A DNA stretch of 45,667 nucleotides from Priapulus caudatus (Eukaryota > Priapulida > Priapulimorpha > Priapulimorphida > Priapulidae): positions 342,979-388,645 of the forward strand of contig NW_014577248.1 of NCBI RefSeq assembly GCF_000485595.1. The letters are read 5' to 3'. Below the pieces are notes generated by a model. It ran no database searches, was not told where the DNA came from, and saw only the letters and a program-made list of their open reading frames with translations. Within the stretch, counting starts at the first letter, position 1. Each line of letters begins with the position of its first letter. The position numbers were made by a program, and so were the translations under genes. Shown in pieces: positions 42,701 to 45,667 of the stretch.

Positions 42701-45327
42701 AATCAGGTGAGCTATCACATCGTCATTTCATATTTTTCAGACGGTTTGTTTGTGAATTTAGAATATCAAATGTTTGTCATGGTATTTATAAATGGGACCT
42801 AGTAACAAGGTGACATTACTTTGTCTTGCAAATAAACTTGGCTTATGTAGTCAAAGACTGTTAGGTTGATTTTAATTTTTAACCTGCAAATTTCAAGCTT
42901 GATGACAAATAAAGTAATCAAATTGATAGCCTGTGTTATATTTCTTTAGGACCATGTGCCGCTAGCTGACATGCCTGATCGGGTGAATAACGATGACGGC
43001 GAAGCGGAGGGAGAAGATGAAGAGGATGTAGAGGAGGAAGATGAGGCCGTGAGGGCAGAGGAGGAACAGGAGGAAACACATGAAAACGAGGGTGAACCTC
43101 CTGCCAAAAGGCAAGCAGTGGACCAGGAAGAAACTACGGCAACAGAAACGCCATCACAGTCGAAACAGGAAACAAGGTAACATGTAAATAATGAAAACGT
43201 AACTTTCTGTAGAATTTTTGTTTTTCCATTGCTCTCCGTTCACTTAATTATCCGTCTTTATTAATCCCATTGCCAGACCAGCTAGACCTAAGCGACTGTG
43301 TACACTGCTTACTATTACTACCTTACCCTCGCTACAGACCAGCTAGAACTAAGCGACTGTGTACACTGCTTACTATTACTACCTTACCCTTGCTACAGAC
43401 CCGCTAGACCTAAGCGGCCGGGCGTGGACGCGGCGGCGCTACGCACGCTTCTCGACACGCTGTGGGGAACGCTCGAGCGCAAGGACGTGAACAGGTTCTT
43501 TGCGTGGCCCGTCACGGACGTGATCGCCCCCGGTTACTCGATCATCATCCGAAGCCCGATGGACTTCCGTACGATGAAGAAGAAGATAGAAAGCGGCGAT
43601 TACGTTTCCGTCGCCGAGTTCAAGGTCAGAGGTCGCACGGCAACGTCATCGGACGGTGTCGAGCTGCGCGAGAGTGGTTGTGCGTGCATATGTATGTGCA
43701 TATCTGCATATGTGCGTGCGTGTATATGTATATGCATATGTGCATATGTGTGTGCATGTATATGTACGTGCGTGTGTGCGCACAACACTGCACACATCGT
43801 AACGTTGACTTGCATTATTCTTACAAACTTACTGTGGAAACTGAGCTCAGCTAATTTGTTTCTGACTTCAATATCAGCTACTACATGTACTATCAGTGTT
43901 AAGTGTTATCTGGATTAAATTTGAGACTATGTTTGTGACACCGAGGCATTCACAAACAATTCTAAGCAACTCTAGAATGAAAGGCCTTGTGAACGTTATT
44001 GATGGAAAAGATGGGAATTTGGTAAATAAACCAGCTTATAGCAATCTCATTCTAATACAAGTATTTCACCCTCAGACGGACTTCAAGCTAATGTGTGATA
44101 ACGCGATGACGTACAACAACTCGGAAACCATCTATTATAAAGCTGCAAAGACCTTACTGCATGTTGGCATAAAAGCCATGAACAAGGTTTGTCGCAATTA
44201 ACACAGCTATGCTTTCTAATTATATAGCTCTGCTAATTGTATAACCCCTATTTTCCAAGAGGTTTAGCATGGTTATATGATTAGGGTTAAAGTTATATTC
44301 GAGGGTAGTGTTAAAATTAGCATCATTGTTATCATTACCGTTAGCTTATGTAAATAGTTTGGACTACCAGCTCAGTGTCATTACTAATTGTGTTTACTAC
44401 GTGGTAAGAATAACGACCTTGTATAGATCTCAAGTTCACCTCTTCTTTGGTAACTCCAAAGCTTTGGTAACTCCAAAGCTTTGGTAACTCCATTCCGTGC
44501 ACACTCATAATAATGATAACTAGAGCACTCGGAGAGCACAGACCTCCGCCAAGACAGCTGAATTCTGTGACTGTGAACATTTTTATTAATTAATTAATTA
44601 AAGAATTAATTGGATCCGGATGACGACCAAAATGTAATCAATTCTAAGTTACCGGATTTCTGACGTATCCTGAAAATTTTATTAATTAATTCGATCCGGA
44701 TCACTACCAAAATGTAATCAATTCTAAGTTACCCCATTTGTGACCTATCCTGAAAATGTTATTAATTAATTGAATCCAGATCACCACCAAAATCTCGTCA
44801 ATTCTAAGAGCCTATTTCTAACCTATCCGGAAAATTTTATGACAATCCGTCCATAACTTTTTCAGTTAGGCTGTACACAAACAAAACCACAAACCAACAA
44901 ACACACGCCCGTGAAAACATAACCTCCTGCCAGCCCCTTGGCGGAGGTAATAATAATAATAATGATAATAACAATAATAATGATAATAATAGTAATGATA
45001 ATAACAATAATAATGATAATAATAATAATGATAATAACAATAATAATGATAATAATAGTAATGATAATAACAATAATAAGAGGCTTTGTGTAAAACGCTA
45101 TATCTGTTTCGGTCGGTTTTCGACGCGATGTTCGCTACAGCCCTGCTCTTGTGTTTTCCGCAGGACCGGCTCTCTCGGCTCTGCAGTTCTCTCGGCATTC
45201 TTAACGAGTTGGTAGGCAGGGATTTCAACGGCGAGGCGGCCGTTACGCCGGCAGCTGAGACCAACGGTGGCGCCACCGCCGCGGTTAAACCACCGAAGCC
45301 CAAGGTTCTGTTTAAGCCGAGGATGAG
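18704..45327 (+). CDS. BRD9: BRD7/BRD9-type bromodomain protein, partial (3' end outside the window)
   Basis: Acetyl-lysine reader subunit of SWI/SNF remodellers, nuclear. In vertebrates BRD9 marks non-canonical BAF and BRD7 marks PBAF; this invertebrate copy has features of both and is probably the pro-orthologue. Model: 18704-18776, 26973-27220, 42563-42706, 42950-43176, 43399-43624, 44076-44186, 45164-45327; phases chain to 397 codons plus 2 nt. The order is: N-terminal MGSKKHKKHH (family MGKKHKKHK), the BRD7/9 hallmark EKPLKLVLKVGG, a Lys- and His-rich tract (HKKKKKK, HKHHHHHERHHEHH), a long Glu/Asp-rich linker (exons 3-4), then the bromodomain (FFAWPVTDVIAPGYS to GIKAMNK) with the acetyl-lysine-binding Asn in AMTYN. 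The start at 18704 has A at -3 and G at +4. The gene continues beyond 45327. Intron lengths are inflated by duplicated assembly blocks. Confidence 0.92.
18777..18860. other. Start of BRD9 intron 1
   Basis: Contains a small direct repeat of TAGTCTC near 18810-18826 and then the edge of the retrotransposon. No coding sequence. Confidence 0.5.
18861..19230 (-). repeat. Probable 3' LTR
   Basis: 18861-18991 is a direct repeat of 23592-23722 (TAGATAGGAACGCATCCATT, GATACAGATTACAAATGATG, CACTGTGGTGTATT), with small indels. On the minus strand the LTR appears to begin with TGTTGTATTTGTGACATC just past the end of the integrase frame. The outer limits are estimates. Confidence 0.65.
19240..20130 (-). 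pseudogene. Integrase C-terminal region of the Gypsy element
   Basis: Minus-strand frames contain NCPDKDTKLSPAMCVFGRAI, then IENRHMRAAERWMEHTKRLP and a downstream MIEVRQ segment with VTVRNRSS. These match the region after the catalytic Glu and the basic C-terminal domain of Ty3/Gypsy integrases. The fragments lie in different frames. The extra ORFs at 19229-19639 are partly the same strand's low-complexity tail. Confidence 0.75.
20200..20830 (-). pseudogene. Integrase zinc-binding and catalytic core of the Gypsy element
   Basis: The reverse strand shows VFWPGITHAQLAAVRSSCTH followed by CNRM, the HHCC zinc-binding end. Next comes CVCADYFHYKGTNYLAIVDR with the first catalytic Asp, and then GIPDELASDGGPEF with the second. 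These pieces are in different frames, so no intact enzyme is encoded. Confidence 0.85.
20834..21500 (-). pseudogene. RNase H domain of the Gypsy element
   Basis: Fragments include RLRNLKEKTSDIDFGMTHVP and VKHRAADM, the end of the RNase H domain in this group, and WRITLVGSRFT with NFGGDHR upstream. Frame changes separate them. Confidence 0.8.
21474..22887 (-). pseudogene. Reverse transcriptase of the Gypsy element
   Basis: Recognisable segments, in order on the minus strand: LPMMEGPPLHLM in the entry region, the segment around the catalytic box near 21930-21945, FYQACNWLDICGRNGI, SVRPCKQFLQAIMDFPKP, SYAFSMTERM and LKPGKAFHWD. Frameshifts occur within the catalytic box region and between most segments. 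It is inactive as written. Confidence 0.85.
22930..23180 (-). pseudogene. Retropepsin-like protease segment of the Gypsy element
   Basis: The minus strand reads CADTGCQSCLASLKVVN, with the Asp-Thr-Gly active site of an aspartic protease, preceded by an upstream segment with LSDAWIKRKSKPQPF. Frame changes and a stop soon after show decay. Confidence 0.75.
23290..23470 (-). pseudogene. Zinc-knuckle (nucleocapsid-like) segment
   Basis: The minus strand shows KLCSYCRVKKGHG and, after a frame change, CPAYGHTCQRCDKNHHC. These Cys/His spacings resemble the gag-pol zinc-binding motifs of this Gypsy group. Little else of gag can fit before the 5' LTR remnant at 23592. Confidence 0.65.
23592..23722 (-). 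repeat. Truncated 5' LTR
   Basis: Direct-repeat partner of 18861-18991. After TGTCTA near 23722 the two copies diverge, so only about 130 bp of this LTR remains. I could not identify a clear primer-binding site next to it. Confidence 0.6.
23861..23947 (+). repeat. Interstitial telomere-like (CCCTAA)n tract
   Basis: About 12-14 CCCTAA units or close variants (CCTAA, CCATAA, CCCTAAAA) over 87 bp. The motif is the complement of the common metazoan telomere repeat TTAGGG. Because unique sequence and a gene continue on both sides, it is interstitial, not a chromosome end. The ORF at 23726-24013 (VRVRVRLGLGLG) is an artefact of it. Confidence 0.93.
24027..24180. repeat. Palindrome 1: foldback with about 70-bp arms
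   Basis: CCACAGGCACTTGAAGCA opens the left arm and TGCTTCAAGTGCCTGTGG closes the right arm. Inside, GCGGCGCCG and ACACTAATACATATAT have their reverse complements around a centre near 24103 (GAGCTC). It is flanked on both sides by TTGTCA (24021-24026 and 24181-24186). Confidence 0.92.
24187..24347. repeat. Palindrome 2: second foldback directly after palindrome 1
   Basis: CCACTGGCACTGCAGCAAGA pairs with TCTTGCTGCCAGTGG. Inner CAGCACACACACGGCC and TTGTCTATATATA also pair, around a centre near 24270. The sequence differs from palindrome 1 apart from the shared CCAC-GGCACT ends. TTGTCA again follows (24348-24353), so the same hexamer brackets both elements. Confidence 0.9.
24430..25070. repeat. 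Repeat R with a long foldback element (110-bp inverted arms)
   Basis: AATGTTCACTT at 24661 opens an arm that continues through TAACTCTGGTCTTTGTCCT, CTACTCCCGCCAGAGATATC and TCTCTCCGTGAAA. Its reverse complement ends at 25070 (AGTGAACATT). The roughly 180-bp centre is CpG-rich (GTGACGTCATCCCGCGCGCA, GGCGGGCCTCGAAACGGAGC). The left flank 24430-24660 belongs to the same repeated unit, since it recurs with it at 28135. No coding capacity; probably a non-autonomous DNA element. Confidence 0.88.
25131..25395 (-). mobile_element. tRNA-derived SINE
   Basis: On the minus strand the head reads GCCAGTAGTTAGGCCGCTCG, resembling an A box, and about 35 bp later GAGTTCAATCCCC, a good B box. The body follows with GTAAAAACCTGGCTCTC, then GGGGACGTAAAAGAACCACT and CCCTCAGTGCCATTCGGC near the tail. 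This head-plus-body layout fits a tRNA-type SINE carried by RNA polymerase III promoters. A second copy at 33790-34066 belongs to the redundant block A'. Confidence 0.65.
25395..25473. repeat. Inverted repeat around GCGGGCTATAG (copy A)
   Basis: TATAGCCCGC pairs with GCGGGCTATA across a 33-bp spacer containing GCTGCAGCTACAG. The A' copy at 34075-34150 shows cleaner 21-bp arms (AGCTCTAGTACTATAGCCCGC and its exact complement). Confidence 0.8.
26404..26711. repeat. Foldback element with terminal inverted repeats (copy A)
   Basis: The left end TCTGACAGTG..GACGCTCATAGGGTC..CAGGGTACTGCCG pairs with the right end CGGCAGTACCCTGG..GACATAGACCCTCTCAG..CAGTGACAGTC. Inner GTACCCTGG motifs recur in both directions. 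The second copy is at 35074-35371. No coding capacity; MITE-like. Confidence 0.82.
26973..27220 (+). CDS. BRD9: BRD9 exon 2 (signature and basic/His-rich tract)
   Basis: Enters in phase 1 with GAERIEKPLKLVLKVGG, the diagnostic N-terminal BRD7/9 motif. A Ser/Pro-rich stretch (PSASPNAYISSPAPES) follows, then HKKKKKKRSKDKHKHHHHH and ERHHEHHSDDPEKR. The Lys run is a likely nuclear localisation signal. The acceptor is TTAATAG|GT. The donor is AAAAGG|GTGCAG, a weaker GT-G site chosen because it gives phase 0 and joins exon 3 in frame. Confidence 0.88.
27221..28095. other. BRD9 intron 2, first part (copy A)
   Basis: AT-rich, with no exon seen. Contains a GGGGGGGGG run near 27460 and clusters of GGTCA half-sites at about 27500-27512 and 28022-28041. 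Confidence 0.6.
28022..28041 (+). promoter_or_regulatory. Triple AGGTCA direct repeat, 1-bp spacing (DR1-like)
   Basis: AGGTCA-C-AGGTCA-A-AGGTCA is three perfect nuclear-receptor half-sites in DR1 spacing, which RXR heterodimers and HNF4-type receptors bind. It is conserved exactly in the other block copy at 36673-36692. Function is unproven; it may belong to an interspersed repeat. Confidence 0.4.
28135..28816. repeat. Second copy of repeat R, ending at the assembly gap
   Basis: Matches 24430-25120 from CTCTACTCTATTTCGCCTAT through the foldback (28362-28766) to GGCTAGCCATGGG-TGTGACC, with scattered indels. It sits at the end of block A where A' instead continues into block B. It is therefore probably a misjoined or repeat-driven extension. 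Confidence 0.82.
28817..28841. other. Assembly gap of 25 Ns
   Basis: Same fixed length as at 12506-12530. The flanks are a repeat R copy on the left and the start of block B on the right. Confidence 0.98.
30640..30860 (+). repeat. G-rich minisatellite (copy B)
   Basis: Imperfect GGGAGG, GTGGGAGG and GGCAGGGGAGGGAG units. Runs of three or more G at short spacing could form G-quadruplexes. Counterparts are at 38560-38720 and 41975-42093. The ORFs here on both strands are low-complexity artefacts. Confidence 0.8.
31995..32018 (+). repeat. Poly-C tract (24 C)
   Basis: Uninterrupted run of 24 cytosines. The corresponding place in block B' (near 39860-39875) has no such run, only short C/T stretches, so it is variable or an artefact. 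Confidence 0.9.
33147..33295 (+). pseudogene. BRD9: Degraded copy of BRD9 exon 3 (block B)
   Basis: Same TAATAG|GCGA start and order of sequence as the exon at 42563, but with several indels and an altered donor (ATCATGTGAGC instead of ATCAGGTGAGC). Read-error-like redundancy. Confidence 0.8.
33550..33789 (+). pseudogene. BRD9: Degraded copy of BRD9 exon 4 (block B)
   Basis: Contains GATGACGGCGCAAGCGGAGG and AGCAGTGGACCAGGAC, as in the true exon, but many indels and a T-rich insertion near 33586-33620 destroy the frame. It ends where block A' is joined. Confidence 0.8.
34075..34150. repeat. Inverted repeat, 21-bp perfect arms (copy A')
   Basis: AGCTCTAGTACTATAGCCCGC (34075-34095) and its exact complement (34130-34150) flank GTACAGTTGTCGCTGGCAGC and TGCAGTTAATGTAA. 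Confidence 0.9.
35074..35371. repeat. Foldback element (copy A')
   Basis: Cleaner version of 26404-26711. GACAGTGTCAGTGACGCTCA, GGGTCTATGTCCCCCAGGG and TACTGCCGG at the left are mirrored at the right end by CCGGCAGTACCCTGGGACAT, AGACCCTCTCAGAGTC and AGTGACAGTC. Confidence 0.82.
35644..35886 (+). pseudogene. BRD9: Degraded copy of BRD9 exon 2 (block A')
   Basis: Has the TTAATAG|GTGCAG acceptor and GAAAGG|GTGCAG donor, and the sequence for the CACCATCATCAC tract, but numerous indels break the frame. Redundant with 26973-27220. Confidence 0.82.
36673..36692 (+). promoter_or_regulatory. Triple AGGTCA direct repeat (copy A')
   Basis: Identical to 28022-28041, although the surrounding copies differ by many indels. 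It is therefore not a read error. Confidence 0.4.
36795..40978. other. Block B' (second copy), BRD9 intron 2
   Basis: Repeats 28842-33146 with dense indels. It holds the G-rich minisatellite (38560-38720), a CpG-rich segment (38770-38860), AT-rich DNA with TATA runs (39200-39235) and no recognisable exon. From about 40735 the sequence becomes clean and matches 42318 onward almost base for base. Confidence 0.8.
40979..41122 (+). CDS. BRD9: Alternative copy of BRD9 exon 3 (intact)
   Basis: Open, with the same acceptor and donor as 42563-42706 and the same 144-nt length. It differs by substitutions (Asp for Glu, Asp for Asn near the end) and no indels. Most likely the second allele placed in tandem. 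The sequence encodes AKRREHGDRKEHSGEKLHER, then an acidic stretch. Confidence 0.6.
41366..41592 (+). CDS. BRD9: Alternative copy of BRD9 exon 4 (intact)
   Basis: 227 nt, open, same splice sites as 42950-43176. Differences are Lys for Asn (VNKDD) and Gly-Glu for Glu-Gln (AEEGEEE). Splicing exon 4 into a second exon 3 would break the frame, since 227 is not a multiple of 3. The pair is therefore not a usable tandem exon duplication. Confidence 0.6.
41693..41973 (+). repeat. 61-bp acceptor minisatellite, five copies (long-read version)
   Basis: Units start at 41693, 41754, 41815, 41880 and 41948, each just after an AG. Each carries ACCAGCTAGACCTAAGCGAC, a TACTATTACTACCTTACCC pyrimidine-rich tract and GCTACAG. 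The last two units are noisy, and the tract ends at a single N (41974). Confidence 0.9.
41975..42093 (+). repeat. G-rich minisatellite (third copy)
   Basis: GGGAAGTGGGRCGCAGTGGG units, the same family as at 30640 and 38560. It is followed at 42105 by sequence that in block B lies about 1.8 kb further on (32667), so the intervening DNA is absent here. Confidence 0.85.
42563..42706 (+). CDS. BRD9: BRD9 exon 3 (model copy)
   Basis: 48 codons, phase 0 at both ends. Encodes AKRREHGDRKEHSGEKLHER, then EQAEPVSEPVTTAEEEDGEE. Acceptor TTTAATAG|GC, donor ATCAG|GTGAGC. It corresponds to the charged region between the KVGG motif and the bromodomain. Chosen over 40979-41122 because it is contiguous with exons 4-7. 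Confidence 0.82.
42950..43176 (+). CDS. BRD9: BRD9 exon 4 (acidic linker, model copy)
   Basis: Begins DHVPLADMPDRVNNDDGEAE, continues with a dense Glu/Asp run (EDEEDVEEEDEAV), and ends PPAKRQAVDQEE..SKQET in phase 2. Acceptor CTTTAG|GAC, donor ACAAG|GTAACA. PPAKRQ may be a second short basic motif. Confidence 0.85.
43277..43398 (+). repeat. 61-bp acceptor minisatellite at the BRD9 exon 5 boundary
   Basis: Two full 61-bp units (43277-43337, 43338-43398) precede the real exon start at 43399. Each repeats the first bases of exon 5, a pyrimidine-rich tract and a CTACAG-type acceptor. Three AGs therefore compete, at 43276, 43337 and 43398. Confidence 0.93.
43399..43624 (+). CDS. BRD9: BRD9 exon 5 (first half of bromodomain)
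   Basis: Completes Arg (AG|A), then PARPKRPGVDAAALRTLLDT and the bromodomain start: LERKDVNRFFAWPVTDVIAP, GYSIIIRSPMDFRTMKKKIE, SGDYVSVAEFK. The FF-WPVTD shelf and the PMDF-TM motif of the ZA loop and helix are intact. GC-rich relative to the introns. Donor CAAG|GTCAGA. Only the third acceptor (43398) gives this frame; the two upstream ones lead quickly to stops. Confidence 0.93.
43680..43790 (+). repeat. TG/CATATG-rich microsatellite in BRD9 intron 5
   Basis: Alternating purine-pyrimidine run (GTGCATATGTGTGTGCATG style). It explains the MHIHIHARTYA and ACICICICAY reading frames here. Such tracts can adopt Z-DNA. The rest of intron 5 (43625-44075) shows nothing else. Confidence 0.9.
44076..44186 (+). 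CDS. BRD9: BRD9 exon 6 (second half of bromodomain)
   Basis: 37 codons, phase 0. TDFKLMCDNAMTYNNSETIY then YKAAKTLLHVGIKAMNK. AMTYN carries the Asn that bonds acetyl-lysine. MCDNAMTYN is BRD9-like, while ETIYYKAAK is BRD7-like. Acceptor CCCTCAG|AC, donor ACAAG|GTTTGT. Confidence 0.94.
44521..44948. mobile_element. Non-autonomous repeat with CCTCCGCCAAG / CTTGGCGGAGG ends
   Basis: The left part has GAGCACTCGGAGAGCACAGA and CCTCCGCCAAG; the right end has the complementary CTTGGCGGAGGT, preceded by AACATAACCTCCTGCCAG. I recognise these ends from a repeat common in marine invertebrate and fish genomes. The middle contains three 80-bp tandem units. No coding capacity. Confidence 0.6.
44604..44838 (+). 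repeat. Three 80-bp tandem units
   Basis: Units begin near 44612, 44692 and 44772 with GATCCGGATSACBACCAAAA-like sequence, continue through ATCAATTCTAAGTTACC and CCTGAAAATTTT, and are joined by ATTAATTAATT. Confidence 0.88.
44949..45081 (+). repeat. TAA/TGA trinucleotide-based microsatellite
   Basis: Higher-order repeat of AATAATGATAATAACAATAA, about 24-48 bp period. It generates the LLLSLLLL and YYYHYY pseudo-ORFs on the minus strand. Confidence 0.95.
45164..45327 (+). CDS. BRD9: BRD9 exon 7 (post-bromodomain)
   Basis: Starts DRLSRLCSSLGILNELVGRD and ends VKPPKPKVLFKPRMR in phase 2 (ATGAG|GTACGG). Acceptor TTCCGCAG|GA. It follows the bromodomain helix C, as in BRD9, where an Ala/Thr/Lys-rich linker precedes the DUF3512-type C-terminal region. 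That region must lie downstream of the window. Confidence 0.82.
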
Positions 45328-45667
45328 GTACGGATGCGCGGCGGACAAAGTCGCATCGCGATTCTAAAATCGTCGATGTTTATCACCGTGGAAGATGGCG
45401 CTCATGTGATTGCAAGGATGCGATTGATTGAAGGGTTGCAAAATTGCTACGAAATTGGCTTCATCGGGAGAGATATGTGGGGGGGGACCTGTTTCGGTAA
45501 AAGCAGAAGACTGATTACGAATGTTGTTGGGATCGTGCGATTGTGTCATCTATATCATGACCTAGTTTGTCGGCAGCAGTTGGTTGCTTCTGCGAACTGG
45601 CGACTCACATAATGAAAGCAAATCTGTATACAGATGGCAGAGATACAGAGTGAAATTGAGAAGTGAG
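45328..45667. other. Start of BRD9 intron 7
   Basis: No further exon is recognised before the window ends. The ORFs at 45334-45612 and 45364-45549 overlap on opposite strands and match no family I know. Confidence 0.5.

Larger units (their letters stand above)
44187..45163. other. BRD9 intron 6, repeat-rich
   Basis: Holds a short tandem GGTAACTCCAAAGCTTT (44444-44490), the CCTCCGCCAAG-bounded element (44521-44948) and a TAATAATGA-type microsatellite (44949-45081). No exon seen. Confidence 0.7.

Noticed and set aside
40979-43176. Genuine tandem duplication of BRD9 exons 3-4 giving a longer protein
   Set aside because: Splicing exon 4 to the second exon 3 shifts the frame, and the layout fits tandemly placed alleles in a gap-filled assembly.
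43600-43815. His-rich minus-strand ORF
   Set aside because: Arises from the CATATG/TG microsatellite in BRD9 intron 5.
44949-45081. CRISPR-like regular repeat
   Set aside because: No unique spacers; a simple trinucleotide-based microsatellite in a eukaryotic intron.
44837-45348. Minus-strand ORFs with Leu-rich or Tyr/His-rich repeats, which might suggest a membrane protein
   Set aside because: They are translations of the TAATAATGA microsatellite and the antisense of BRD9 exon 7.

Overview
This window is nuclear DNA from a metazoan, most likely a marine invertebrate. The evidence is multi-exon genes with GT-AG introns, metazoan proteins, vertebrate-type TTAGGG/CCCTAA repeats, a Ty3/Gypsy element, a tRNA-like SINE, LINE remnants and many foldback repeats. 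The phylum cannot be fixed from the window. No bacterial operon, CRISPR array, rRNA gene or free-standing tRNA gene is visible.

Two protein-coding genes lie head to tail on the + strand. (1) GALE, UDP-glucose 4-epimerase, has nine coding exons from 690 to 13761. They join in frame to 356 residues, with the NAD-binding glycine motif and the Ser/Tyr/Lys catalytic set intact. (2) A BRD7/BRD9-type bromodomain subunit of SWI/SNF chromatin remodellers starts at 18704. Seven coding exons run to 45327 and the gene continues past the window end. The two proteins are not functionally linked as far as the sequence shows.

Much of the length is assembly redundancy. The GALE-BRD9 intergenic block occurs twice (about 6547-12505 and 12967-18745), separated by exactly 25 Ns and an inverted segment with a LINE scrap. 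BRD intron and exon blocks A (25131-28095) and B (28842-33790) recur as A' (33790-36780) and B' (36795-41973), again next to a 25-N gap, and the end of B recurs a third time (42105-43276). Most copies differ by dense single-base indels, as expected of unpolished long-read gap filling. One pair (about 40735-41815 versus 42318-43398) differs mainly by substitutions and looks like two alleles placed in tandem. Broken exon copies inside these blocks should not be read as biological pseudogenes without checking.

Layout: 1-689 upstream of GALE; 690-6163 GALE exons 1-8; 6164-13761 last GALE intron and exon 9, given twice; 13762-18703 intergenic with strong palindromes; 18704-18776 BRD exon 1; 18777-26972 intron 1, holding an antisense Ty3/Gypsy element, telomere-like repeats, twin palindromes, a long foldback element and a SINE; 26973-27220 BRD exon 2; 27221-42562 repeat-rich intron with redundant copies; 42563-45327 BRD exons 3-7, including the whole bromodomain; 45328-45667 start of intron 7.

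No new multi-gene system is apparent. The most interesting biology is a 61-bp tandem duplication of the 3' splice site at the bromodomain exon, the Val at the GALE substrate gatekeeper position, the His-rich N-terminal tract of the bromodomain protein, and the foldback elements flanked by repeated hexamers.
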